Assembly: GCA_022385805.1 (NCBI GenBank)
Contig: MU277736.1
Coordinates: 1-64,000 of the forward strand
Direction: 5' to 3'
Length of the DNA stretch: 64,000 bases
From: Pilatotrama ljubarskyi
Taxonomy: Eukaryota; Basidiomycota; Agaricomycetes; Polyporales; Polyporaceae
A model generated the notes under the pieces. The model was given only the letters and a program-made list of their open reading frames with translations, was not told the DNA's origin and did not search any database. Each line of letters begins with the position of its first letter. The stretch's first letter is position 1. Positions 1 to 10,035 of the stretch are shown here, in pieces. Made by a program: the position numbers and the translations under genes.

Positions 1-240
1 GGCATGATCGCCTTCCGGGATCAGCATCTTGTTCTGCAGAAACTCGATGGCGGAGCCCAAGTCCGGAATGACGCTCTCGGCATCCGTCCATGCCTCTTCT
101 TGCGAGGGCGGATGCAGTCTCGACGCTGTTGCCCTTGTACTCTTTGTCGCTGGAGGTTTTTCACGGGCGCCTACAGGTGTCTGTGTCGACGGCGGTGTAC
201 TGACAGGTCTAGACGGCAGACGACGACCTGAGAAGGACAT
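1..240 (-). CDS. 5' part of an unknown gene running off the window edge
   Basis: On the minus strand an open frame runs from ATG at 240 to the window edge, giving the first 80 residues of a protein (MSFSGRRLPSRPVSTPPST and onwards). The N-terminus is rich in Ser, Pro, Thr and Arg and probably disordered. It then turns into a more ordered acidic stretch (PDLGSAIEFLQNKMLIPEGD). No stop or splice donor is needed within the visible part. I do not recognise the family. Its start lies head to head with the truncated BTB relic at 389-722, so the intervening 150 bases may be a rearrangement junction. It could also be a chance open frame, because only the 5' end is visible. Confidence 0.45.
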   Translation of the reverse strand, partial: MSFSGRRLPSRPVSTPPSTQTPVGAREKPPATKSTRATASRLHPPSQEEAWTDAESVIPDLGSAIEFLQNKMLIPEGDHA

Positions 241-388
241 GGCGGGGCACGAAGACTGCTAGAGACACTAATCTAGAGTAGCCTGCCCCAGAACCGAGTA
301 ATAACCGCACTCCTCGAGCCTCCCCCTATGAGGCCGAAGCGTGGGAAAAACTAGGAGGTGGTGGTAGAGCGTCAAGAGGGGTCCGAAG

Positions 389-722
389 TACGGTTTGCAG
401 GACCTCAAGGACCTAGCGGCAAAGAACATTCGCTCACAGCTGACTCCCGAGATTGCCCTGCAGGAACTGTTCTCCCGCTTCACTCACAGGTAAGCTGCCT
501 ATCGCGCGACCCATCTCTTGGCTGATAGCACGCTCCTTTGCGATGAGGTTCCCCGAAGTGTTGCGCATCGAAACGACCTTCATTACTGGAACCTCATCTA
601 GCTTGGCGAGGACGACCTGTTTCTCCAATTTGCAGGAGTGGGCGGACAGGATCGTCGCCGGAGAGCTTCCCCATGCAAGCAACGCTCTTGTGGAGCTCAT
701 CCGGAAGCTCGCATCCATCTAG
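389..722 (+). pseudogene. 5'-truncated relic of the tandem BTB-type gene (copy 1)
   Basis: Two exons are visible: 389-489 (101 nt, YGLQDLKDLAAKNIRSQLTP) and 548-722 (ending LVELIRKLASI then TAG). The intron boundaries are AG|GTAAGC and GATGAG|G. The 101-nt exon has exactly the length and phases of the third exon in copy 2 and copy 3 and of the fourth exon in copy 4. The exons carrying the BTB N-terminus and the CSPKSMYRLA segment are absent from 241-388. The last exon has diverged: its middle (ITGTSSSLARTTCFSN) no longer matches the sister copies. I infer a decaying duplicate rather than a functional gene. Confidence 0.65.
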
Positions 723-1262
723 TGACTGAGATAGACGTACGTAGCCGGATACTCGCCTCTCCCAGTGTGTCAATGCGGAGCGTAGCCAGGCACATCTTCA
801 ATCTGACAGCATTCCCTTGGCTCCTTACGTACGAAGCACCGGCTCTGGCAGTCTTCTCGCGTTCTGTGATGTGCTGCCGGCGTCGGCACCGGTCGAAGCG
901 GCTGGCAAGGGTACCTGCCGCAGCACCATCGAACCCGAGCCATGTCGCCTGTGACGGTGGCATAGCTGCGGTAGAGGTCGCTCGACTATAACAGCCCGCC
1001 GCGTGTGCTAGAAAACGCGCTGAACAGCCTTGCGCGATACACATGGAGGCTCACTCTATTCCTCCGGCTTCTAGCCGGGGGAGATCCTCTCCCGGGGTGC
1101 CGGCGGGGACGACTCGACAGAACGCCTCGAGCGGGTTCGCTGCCGATGACACTATTGACCCAGCGCATCTACACGGTATGGATGCTCTGAGCTACGATGC
1201 GCACTTCACGATCCTGAGCCAGACACGCCACAGGTCTCGCGTTGCAGCTCGAGAGGGTTTCA
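723..1262. other. Intergenic, between BTB copies 1 and 2
   Basis: No exon could be supported. It should hold the promoter of copy 2. The copy 2 frame stays open upstream to 1218, so an extra 5' exon cannot be excluded. Confidence 0.5.
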
Positions 1263-2554
1263 ATGTCGGGCATATCGCATGCTGCCATCATAGCAAGCAT
1301 CGACGGCGCCCGCTTCGATAATGTCAAGTTCTTAGCCTACTCGAAGCGCAAGGGAGCGGTCTTGAGCGGTTCTCGCTCAGTTTACGCCAACAAGGAGGCT
1401 TTGCTGAGCGTTGCTCCGGATCACTTCGCTAGCAGTGCGTGGTCCGAACACTGCTCGGGTTTCCAGATCCAGGAGCTCTTGCGATTCACAGTGCTAGGCT
1501 CGAAGAGCAACTTCGAAGAGAGTCGGATTGTTGACATCGACACCAACGGCGCCGAAGACACGCGTTCAAGCAGAGCTTCGTACGACGTCATGTGCGATAG
1601 CGACTTCGAGGAGGACTCGGAGGGCTCAGACATGGACGATGCCGACCCTATCGCTGACGACCTGGACGAGGCGTCATCGTCATGCGCTGAGGGTGCACAG
1701 CCAGTCGAAGGTCACGGCGAGCACTTCAACGCTCTAGAGGGTCGTGACTCCGAGACCCCCGTATGCGGCAGAGGTGGACACTTAATCTCGCTCGAGCGCG
1801 TCGCCTACAAGACGTACGTCTCATAACTTGCGGCCACGTCAACTTTGTACGAGGGGTCGTGTTCATGGGAACGATATGTTCAGGTTGCGAGCTTTTGTAT
1901 ACTACTCAATCTTCGGGACTGTCCGGTTCTCTCCCTTGAGATCACAGCAGAGAACCGAGGAAGAAGCGCTCGTCGATGTCGACTCGGAGTCGATGCACCC
2001 AAGCAGTCGGTCAGATATGCGCCCAACCTGCTCACCAAAATCGATGTACCGACTGGCCAGTGAGGTACGTGGATCTCCCCAGGGCAGTGACGTCTCAGCG
2101 CTCAGTCCGCATGATTGTAGTGGAATGTCAAAGAGCTGAAAACGCTCGCCATAGACGCAATCGAGGCGAGCCTGTCACCCGAGAATATCTGGAGCGAGCT
2201 CCTCTCTCCCTTCACGCCTTTGTGTGTTCTTTCATCTCCGGTTCACAATTTTTTGTGCTGATATTGAGTTGTGTTTCATCTAGTCACCCTGAGGTTGAAG
2301 CCGTGGAGGTCGAATACCTCATGGACCATATCTGTGATCCTCAAGTCGCCAATGGGAATCCCCAGTGGTTCCGCCATATTGGACCCCGGGGAGATGGATT
2401 GTCCGAAGAGTCCTCTCGAGTCGTCTTCAACGTGCTCCTCCAGTTGTCAAAGCGCTGCAAGGAGCTCTCAGATGAGCGGTGCTGTCCCCGCTGCCGTAAT
2501 GGTCAGACTCTCCCTTACTGTGCTGGCTGCCAGCTATTGATCCGGCAGAGCTGA
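1263..2554 (+). CDS. BTB-type protein with C-terminal zinc-ribbon-like tail (copy 2)
   Basis: Exons 1263-1813, 1884-2064, 2121-2221 and 2284-2554 join in frame to 367 residues. Exon 1 carries a BTB/POZ-like opening (DGARFDNVKFLAYSKRKG, then YANKEALLSVAPDHF) and a long acidic loop (DFEEDSEGSDMDDAD). Exon 2 supplies FVYYSIFGTVRFSPLRSQ and CSPKSMYRLA. Exon 3 is the 101-nt helical exon. The last exon ends in CCPRCRNGQTLPYCAGC, which looks like a four-cysteine zinc ribbon. Proteins of this build are common in agaricomycetes and are usually annotated as BTB-domain proteins; BTB domains mediate dimerisation and cullin-3 binding, but no substrate is known here. ATG 1263 was chosen as the first ATG in the open frame. 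It is the most complete copy in the array. Start and first exon are the least certain parts. Confidence 0.75.
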
Positions 2555-2934
2555 GGTCTGCTCATGACCGCTGCGAGTAGTAGCTATGTACAGTGCATCA
2601 GTCTATCTACTGCATATTTCCGTGACACTGAGGCTAGATTTCTACACATAACGCCTGTCGCGCTCACCGCCGAATCTCGGGCGGCGAGTCCGAACGCAGG
2701 GTGGCTCACGCAGGGTCGCGTTCACCTCGTGATGACGGCTGGCGAACCACTTGGCACTAGTCCAACGCCCTTGCATTTGCCGTCCGTGACTCTGCTGTAG
2801 TGCAATACTATCCGCCTTGGCCCACTCACCTGCAGCTCGGCTAGCCTGCCACAATCCAGCTGGCCTATAAGCTGTGAATAAATCATCTGTGCTGCAGCAA
2901 CGACCTGGTTCATATCTGGTACTATCGGATCCTC
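2555..2934. other. Intergenic, between BTB copies 2 and 3
   Basis: No coding exon was found. The BTB-bearing first exon expected for copy 3 would lie here but is missing. Confidence 0.5.
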
Positions 2935-3689
2935 ATGAGCGTTGATACGGCATACCGCACGGCGTACGTCGGCGACCATCCTCGTCCGCCAATTGAGCGG
3001 ATACTGATGCACTGGCGCATACTCCCAAACAGATGGCGCGCTTTCGTCTTTTACGCGTACACGAGGCGCGTCGCGTTCGCGTCCCTGCGATCGCAAGGAT
3101 TGGCGTTTGCACCCACGGACGACGCGGACGATGGTTCGCAGCTGCCGATATGCTCTCCCAAATCGATGTACAGACTAGCGGTCAAGGTCAGTCTCGATCC
3201 TGCTACAACAACTTGGACGCCATCAGTTCATGTCACTCACCTTCTTGTCGCATGTCGCATGGTGCAGTACGGCAACGCAGAACTGCAGTTTCTGGCGAAG
3301 AACGACATTTGGTCGAAGCTCTCGACGCAGAACGTCCTTCCAGAGCTCTTCTCGACCTTCACAGCCCAGTAGGTCCCTCTTCTCGGAGAGTGCGTTGTGG
3401 ACGCAGTTCTGACCTCCAGCCAATCAACGGATATCTCGAGATCCAAGACATGGAGCTTCACTTCGTTCTCATGTACCTCAAGCACCCCGACATCACCGTC
3501 CGCCTCCCGGCGTGGATCGATAAGTTCGCGCGCGGCGAGCTGAAAGCTTGTGCGGATACCTTCGGCAGGCTTATACACAAGCTCGCCTGCGCGACCGCGT
3601 CACCCGTTGGTGGCTTTGCGTGCCCGAGAGGGTGCTCGATGCCGACGATCCAGCATAGGTGTTGCATGTGCGGGTTGACATTCCAGTGA
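2935..3689 (+). CDS. BTB-type paralogue lacking the BTB N-terminus (copy 3)
   Basis: Exons 2935-2963, 3033-3186, 3268-3368 and 3407-3689 join in frame to 188 residues. What remains of exon 1 is only MSVDTAYRTA before a GTACGT donor that matches the donor context of copies 2 and 4. The BTB domain proper is therefore gone. The downstream parts are intact: FVFYAYTRRVAFASLRSQ, CSPKSMYRLA, the 101-nt exon, and a last exon (LPAWIDKFARGELKACADTF) ending in a cysteine cluster (CPRGCSM, then CCMCG). The last acceptor was placed at 3407 to keep the family frame. Either this is an N-terminally truncated but expressed protein, or an early pseudogene with no stop codon yet. Confidence 0.6.
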
Positions 3690-4031
3690 AAGGTGAAAGC
3701 GCGACATGACACTGCGGACAGCAGTTGATGAGGGTGATTCGCGGATGCCTGGGCGCGGGAATTGCATGGCGACGTCGACACTGCTCCAGGTGTGCGGCGG
3801 TCTCTGGCGTAAAATTGTGCACGCGTACACATGACTTCTCACCTCTTGAGTCGTCTCATCTCCGTGCAGTGTATCCCCAGTAGGTTAGGAGTGTGGGATG
3901 TATCGTGCCCCAATCACTGTCCTGCTAACGTATATTTCCTATGTCTCTGAATGAGTAGCGCTACCGCGACATCGGCTCCATAGGGGCACTCGCCTTCCGC
4001 GTTATGTTAGCACGAGGCACTGCTCGCGCGC
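3690..4031. other. Intergenic, upstream of BTB copy 4
   Basis: No exon seen; presumed 3' flank of copy 3 and promoter of copy 4. Confidence 0.5.
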
Positions 4032-5972
4032 ATGAGCCATGGAACCATCTTGACGTCCCTTGAGTACATAGAGTTTGGGGGAACTCGGACCGTTCTGCTG
4101 GCCTCGTGGGCGGCGCACGTATATATGGACATCCTGGGCAGCAGCTTCATGTCTGCTTCTACTACCGCAGCACGCCCCAGCAACACTCTTCTCCTCGACT
4201 GGATGCAAGCGGACGAGCAGCAAGGAGACGGACTGGTGGGCGACGTGTCGCAACAGTATTCGCAGGATATCGATGAGGGAGAGGGCTCATCTTGCGCGGT
4301 CCCTGTCAAGAAGAAGGTAAAGAAGGCCGGGAAGGGCACAAAGAACAAGGGGAAGAAAAGGAGAGAGTCGTCCAGCGCAGTCAGGCCCGCATGGTCGGAA
4401 CAGTCCAACATGTCGACGGAGGAAGCTCAAGTACCAGCTATCGAGCCAGACGAGGCTTCTCAAGTCCAGCCTGTCCGGGAGGATAGGCTTACTCCCGATT
4501 CCTTGTCCCTCATCATTGAACAGCCCCCCATCCACGATATCAATATTCAAGCCGAGAGCGAGGATACCCCACTCACGCCTCCAGTGGACCCGGAGCCTAA
4601 AGAACACGAGCAACAGACGATGCCTGTCAACGCTCCCTGGGAAGACGTATTCCAGCACGCGCTGAACGCAAGCATCCTGTCGGGACGATTCGAAGACATC
4701 CGCTTTATCGCGTACTCCCGCCGCGCTAGAGCGCAGGGTCACGTCGACGAAGCTCGCGTGTTGCACGCTAACAGCATGCTGGTGAAGCGAGCCTTGCCTG
4801 AAGCCCGTATCGGTGCGTATCCCCGTATGGTACGCATGCGGAATATGCCATTGACCTAGCCATGGCCTCATAATATTTGACCGGGAGGCGACCCGCGACG
4901 GACCCTACGACGAGTTCGTAAATGACTACCCATACAGCGACGACAGCGATCTGGAGGACGGACCAGAGGTCGACAATTTCCGCGACGCACTGCACGCTGT
5001 CCCAGCCCAGGTCGAAGCTCCCATAGCCCATACGCAGCCTGAGACGCAGGGTCCCGCCACCGACTCTCCCGGACGTCCCGTAAGCGTGACCCATCACGCG
5101 GGCCGAGGCGAGAGCCCGTCAGAGGACTTCGTGTCCATACACCCGTCTGACGGTGAAGGCCCTCCGGGGACTGGCCACAACGCTTATTCCGGCGTCGGAC
5201 TCTCCGGGAATGGCAATCCGCAAGTCGTAGAAGGCTCGGCCACTCTCCTAGGCTCACAGCAGTCCAGCGCACAGCGGACCATCGTCATGACAGACGGAGC
5301 ATCCAAGACGTAAGTGAGGCCTCCTGACACCAGATGATGCTCGCCTCATCGCGGCTCGTTAGGTGGCGTGCGCTCGTTTTCTACGCATACACCCATGACA
5401 TCACGTTTGCCCCGCTGCGGTCGCAGAGGCTTACTTCAACGCCCGCAGACGGCGCAAACGACGCTTCGCGGCTGCCCACGTGTTCTCCCAAGTCGATATA
5501 CAGGCTCGCAGAGAAGGTGAGCTGCAGCTGGCTATTGCGCCAGCGAAATGGTTCGTTGACCGAGCTTGGCGCACAGTACGGTAACAAGGAGCTGCGGCAG
5601 CTGGCCAAAGACGACATCGCGTCCAAGATCTCGGCGAATAACGTCCTGGACGAGCTTTTCTCGCGCTTCGTCGCCCGGTCAGTCCTCTTCTGTCTACCCC
5701 TCGAGCCCGTAAAAGGAGCGTCCCTGACCGTCATGTGGACGAGCAGGCACCCCGAAATCCAGGAGATGCAGCTCGACATCCTGATGAAGCATCTGAAGGA
5801 TCCCGACGTCACCAGCCGCCTCCCGGCTTGGGTCGATCGATTCGCGAGTGGCGAGCTCAGGGAGTGCGCAAGCACCTTCGCACTGCTCATCGGCAAGCTC
5901 ACGTCTGCGGCGACTGCGGTTGCGATACCATCTGGAGGCGCTGAGGAAGAAGACGGTTGGCGTGTGGCCTAG
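4032..5972 (+). CDS. Long BTB-type paralogue with basic N-terminal extension (copy 4)
   Basis: Best model: exons 4032-4816, 4860-5309, 5363-5516, 5577-5677 and 5747-5972, in frame for 571 residues. The first 200 residues are an extension absent from the other copies. It holds a lysine-rich run near residues 95-115 (VKKKVKKAGKGTKNKGKKRR) that could be a nuclear localisation signal. The BTB start follows (LSGRFEDIRFIAYSRRARAQ), then an acidic segment (YPYSDDSDLEDGPE) and a Ser/Gly-rich linker. The family core comes next: FYAYTHDITFAPLRSQ, CSPKSIYRLA, the 101-nt exon and HPEIQEMQLDILMKHLKDPD. Unlike copies 2 and 3 it has no terminal cysteine pairs and ends EEEDGWRVA. The first intron is uncertain: the strong-looking donor at 4813 gives the wrong phase for acceptor 4860, so a weaker donor at 4817 was used. 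Confidence 0.68.
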
Positions 5973-6177
5973 CATCAGGCGCGAAGATGAGTAGTGCGAG
6001 CTGGGGCTCCTTGGGGGTATGATAGGAACGGAAGACGACGGCGATTAGGGATACTCGCTATATGCGACCTTTGTATGCTTGTATGCGTTCGGTAACATGC
6101 CAAAAGATTCCTCGACGACGCGAGAAGTCGAGCGTACGCCTGAGGATCATACACGAGGCACGCTCTCGTAGCACGGC

Positions 6178-7572
6178 TCAGTTTAAGTAGCTGCGACAGA
6201 CGCGCTTCAACCACCGTGCTTTCTTCGTGTCCGTGCCGCTGTTCGGATCCCGGAGTGCAGCGAATCGCCTGATGGCCAGCCCGCAAGTCTCGCTCTTGAA
6301 CTTCGAGACCAGCCTGCGGTGCAACTTGGCCTGCGAACATGTCATATTGCCTCACAGGAATGACTCGGCTTCGAAGGTTGACGTACCGTGCTAGTGTGTT
6401 CTGTCGTATGCGCGCCCTCGACAGAGATGCCTGGCACCTGCCGAACCTCAAGATCGCCAAAATTCGCAAGCCAAACCTGCCAGAGACACTCTTCCCAGTC
6501 CGCAGCGCGCGACATGCCAGCGAAGAAGCGTTCCGTGCACCAGGCGGAGTCGTCGCGCGCAAGCACCAAGGGAGCCAGCGAAGCAAAAGGGAAGGAGGTC
6601 CGCTCCTGGTTCGTGAGCACAGAAGGCTTGCGTCTGCGCACACGTCCACGCGAGGCCATGGCCGAAGACGAGGACGGCTGTTGGTGGAGCAGAGTACGGT
6701 AGAGCGTCTTTGGAGGCACAGAGGAGAGGTTGCCAGGGAAGAGTACCACTCGAGGGCTCGGAGCGAGGAGGCGCGCAATGTTGAGGAAGGCGTTCGGATG
6801 CGTGTCCGTTGCTGGGTCTAGATGGAGTAGATGTGCGAAAAAGGTCTGCCTGAGGGGAGGGTGCTTGCGCTGGAGTGCAGCCAGCTTGTTGACCAGCTCC
6901 TGGTGATGGGACGAGCCTGGCGCGGACGTCGTCGTCACCAAAAGGCTGAGCGGACCTTGTGTGTTTCAGCGACGGCGATGTTCTGTGATTTTGAGTGACC
7001 ACACAGACCTCTCCATTCGGCGGCCCAACTCTCGACGTAGTCTAACTCGGCGTCAACTGTCCACAAGCAAGCAGAGAAGACTGTGTTGTCTCGTGGTGTC
7101 GAAAGCACGTTCGGATTGAGTAGAACAGGTGGCGGTCGCAAGGACGACAACTTGGCGAATAAGTGGTTTATTGGTAGCGACTCCAGAACAGACGCATCTA
7201 GTAGCGGCGGTCAGCGGCATAGCGGAGCTACGGATGGGAAAAATAACTTGTGCGTGAGGGCGTAGAGATTCTTGAAAACGTAGAAATCCCAGAGTACAGA
7301 TAGGCAGAGAAAGCCGAGATACAAAGGAGACAGAAACCCAGCGTGAGGATAGGTAACGTCGGCACGCTCAAGAACCAGGGTCGCAAGGGTGCAGGAATGA
7401 TGCCAGAGAGCCAGATGTCCAGACGCGACAGAACCGACCGCTTCGGCACATAGCTATATAGTCTGTTTTTCCGAGGAACCTTGCCCTCCTGTATATCTGA
7501 CGGGAGCCTAAGACGAGCACCGTGGGGTCTAGTACTCGTCGGTGATGACGAGATTGAGCTCTTGTGTATCAT
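6178..7572 (-). CDS. Type II membrane protein, possibly GT49/LARGE-like glycosyltransferase
   Basis: Minus-strand exons 7572-7248, 7197-7005, 6945-6387 and 6330-6178 join in frame to 409 residues. Residues 1-75 are a Ser/Arg/Lys-rich cytosolic tail. About residues 78-100 form one hydrophobic span (LPILTLGFCLLCISAFSAYL), and the rest would lie in the Golgi or ER lumen. The catalytic-like region contains SACLWTVDAELDYVESWAAE, LLVTTTS, HPNAFLNIARLLAPSPRVVL, then WCTERFF and WEECLWQVWL. The order and spacing resemble fungal GT49/LARGE-type transferases. However, the Asp-x-Asp metal site is not evident, because the expected place reads LFPGNL. The family call is therefore tentative, and the gene itself is more secure than its name. 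Introns are 50-60 nt. The first has a clear CTGAC branch site and TAG acceptor. Confidence 0.55.
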
Positions 7573-8022
7573 GTCCGGTGCAGCGAGTTGACGAATGGTA
7601 GACAGAAAGCCCCAGTACAGAGCATACAGCCAGGGTCTCAAAAAGCCAGCGCAGAAGAAAAGTGGGGATCCGAGTGTGCTTCAAGTTAGAGAGGAGGGAG
7701 GAGGAGGAGGAGTGGTATTTGGCAGACGCGCACACAGTACAGTCGCAGGCAAGAGCATTGCAGAGAAGTTCGAGGGGCGCGGCGGGGATGACGCGAGCCT
7801 CCAAACAGAGCCAAACTGTACTCCGGGCGCTTCCGAGAGTCAGTGAGCGTCGTCGCAGTTCCCTCCTCATCGTGAGGCTCATCGCTCTCTTCTCATCTGC
7901 GCCATGCGCCTTCGCGTACCTTCTTTAAACGGACGTAACCGTGTGGCTTACTCAAAGGAAGACATCATTACTGGCTTCTCGGCGTGGTACTGGAGTTCTT
8001 CCACTGAATCGCTCCAGCAGTC
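7573..8022. other. Divergent intergenic region
   Basis: It lies between the start of the GT49-like gene (minus) and the micro-gene at 8023 (plus). Open frames here are rich in Ser and Leu and show no family motif. Probably a shared promoter. Confidence 0.5.
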
Positions 8023-8238
8023 ATGACGCCAGACCAGCTTGCTTCATTTCGCCAGGTGATTCTCGACTCTCCGACCAGGGACGGAATACGGCGTAACGTC
8101 GCCCTTTACGACGTTCGACGGGCGCGCCGACTGGCCGCAGTGAGGTGAGTGACAGACGCAATGCTATCACGTGACCGCGTATGTTGCTCTCCCAGCATCG
8201 ACCGTCTCGAGTGCGAAAACGCTACTTGGACGTCTTGA
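8023..8238 (+). CDS. 54-residue protein with one intron
   Basis: Exons 8023-8144 and 8196-8238 join through an AG|GTGAGT donor and CTCTCCCAG acceptor to a 54-residue protein. It reads MTPDQLASFRQVILDSPTRD, then IRRNVALYDVRRARRLAAV, then SIDRLECENATWTS. It is basic in the middle and has no signal peptide or membrane span. The canonical 51-nt intron in frame is the main support. I do not recognise it. It could be a conserved small protein or the 5' part of a longer gene whose remaining exons I cannot see. Confidence 0.45.
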
Positions 8239-8697
8239 CGCTTGCACCTCGATTGCTTGTACGTGAATTTTGTTTATTCCTGAATGGAATTGTACCCTGA
8301 GGATGTGTTTGCTCCGAGTGGTGGATACTCCGGGGAGTTATACATGCGGACCAGCCTAAATTCGGTGGCATGCTCTGAGCTACTGTACGTCTGTGGGAGA
8401 TACGCCGGGGAAAGAGGAGATTCACTCGAACCGACCCATAAGTGCGCAGACTAGGGCTAAGCTGGAAGGACAATCGTGGCAAATAGGCGACCACGGGTCC
8501 GAAGACTGCAGTGCGCCTCCTGTTCAACTTCGTCACCCGATGGCACTGAACCATATCTCATTCGTGCTGTACTTCCCATGTGCTCAGAATCAACGCTCGA
8601 CAATTAGTATCTGAAGTGAAATGTTAGAATGCCTTAAGCAACCAAGATCCGGGGAAAGCTACAAGGATTGAAGTAACCAACATCATGCAGGCTGCGA
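8239..8697. other. Intergenic, between the micro-gene and the aldo-keto reductase
   Basis: No exon could be supported; it holds the 3' flanks of both genes, which converge here. Confidence 0.5.
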
Positions 8698-10035
8698 TCA
8701 GGCCACATCCACGGGGTTCCAGCTGATCGCCCCAGCCTTGCCTTTGTCCAAAGAGTCCAGCAAGCCCACATCGGCCTCGGTGAGCTCGAAGTCGAAGACT
8801 TGTGCATTTGAATGAATTCGAGCTGGCTGTGAGGACTTCGGGAGAGGCACGAAGCTATCGAACACGTCAGCCTTTATGTGGCAGAGGTCACAGGAAAGTG
8901 AGTACCCGTGTTGCAGGGACCAACGCAACAGAATTTGTGCAGGATCCTTGTTGTACTGGAAGTATCGAGCCTCGACGTCAACATCAGGTCATAGACAGAG
9001 TCCTGACATGACATACCTTCTGCGAGAGCTCAATGATAACAGGGTGATCCATTCGTCCCCGGATGATGGGGCAGTATGCCTGAACTATGATGCCTTTCTC
9101 CTTGCAATACTTGACAATTGGGCGTTGTTGGCATAACGGATGCAACTAGAGCGCAGTGCCGATTATGAGCGCAAGGAACTCAACTTCGAGGTTAGGTCAG
9201 ACTGGACCTCGATCTGATTGACCGCGGGCCTCTCGTATCCTGCATTCTCGATTTCTTCGAGATGTTTGACCCCGCTAAGCATGTTTCATGAGCTTTTTCT
9301 GGGTGTGGATATGGGGAAAGAGCATACTCACTAGTTAGAGACACCAACACTCCGAATGTATCCTTGAGTCTTCGCCTCCAGCAGCGCCTTGTAGGTTTCC
9401 AGGCGTAGCTTCTGTCCAGAGTTTGCATCGTGAATGAGATACAGGTCGATGTAGTCTGTATACGGCAAGTGAATCAGCGAGTCAAAGGTCGTAGTTGCAT
9501 GAAACTTGACAATTACCGAATCCGAGAGCTGTCAGGGAATCCTGCACGGTGGCTTGAGCCCTCTTGTAGCCGTGAAGCCCACTGTGGATCTTGGTAGCTT
9601 ATATACGATTCATCCCATGAGTCGAAGCTCAATCGATGTTGGATCGTACTCACTAACGAACATGTCTTCTCTCTTGAGACCACTTTCGCGGACAGCTTCG
9701 CCCACCTGGGCCTCGTTGTCATAGAACCGTGCGGTGTCAATATGTCTAGGAACGAAGAGGCTTATCAACGCCTCCGGACGCCGTCCGTGCGTATCAAGTA
9801 CATACCTGTAGCCCGCTTTGAATGCCTCCAAGACGGAGGGCTTGGTGACTACCCTAGTATCCACCGGCTTGTCGAATCCGTAAGCGACGCCGAATCCTAG
9901 GATGGGCATGTGGTAACCTGTGGCACGCGTAGCGGAGGCGGTAAGCTGTTGCGGGAAATCTCCAGGATGACCGTGGTCGCATATACCTGTGTTCAGGCGG
10001 ACAGTAGAAGTGATCTGGAGCGCTGCTCGACTCAT
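8698..10035 (-). CDS. Aldo-keto reductase, NADPH-dependent
   Basis: Nine minus-strand exons join in frame to 286 residues: 10035-9987, 9917-9806, 9745-9654, 9597-9517, 9455-9332, 9274-9208, 9145-9017, 8955-8906 and 8854-8698. The catalytic tetrad of the family is visible in order: Asp and Tyr in HIDTARFYDNEAQVGEAV, Lys in FVTTKIH, and His in YIDLYLIHDA. Later landmarks are GVSNYGVKHLEE, VNQIELHP, KGIIVQAYCP, LLRWSLQHGFVPLPKS and FELTEADVGLLDSLD. The enzyme should reduce aldehydes or ketones in the cytosol, and the layout is close to the 2,5-diketogluconate/prostaglandin-F-synthase-like branch. Substrate cannot be told from sequence. Length is normal for the family (280-320). Introns are about 50 nt. 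It is a second, unrelated AKR from the one at 63222. Confidence 0.92.

Larger units (their letters stand above)
389..5972 (+). repeat. Tandem array of four BTB-type paralogues
   Basis: Four head-to-tail copies (389-722, 1263-2554, 2935-3689, 4032-5972) share intron positions, intron phases and an exon of exactly 101 nt. Each repeats the same motif order: F-Y-x-Y-T-x-x-x-x-F-x-x-L-R-S-Q, then CSPKS-YRLA, then a block like LA-x-x-x-I-x-S-x-L-S-x-x-N, then an exon starting H-P-E or similar. This is direct evidence of local gene duplication. Confidence 0.85.

Noticed and set aside
4287..4871. 194-codon minus-strand open frame
   Set aside because: Exact shadow of the first exon of BTB copy 4, which carries the family motifs.
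5975..6778. 267-codon minus-strand open frame
   Set aside because: Out of frame with the GT49-like exons that splice correctly on the same strand.
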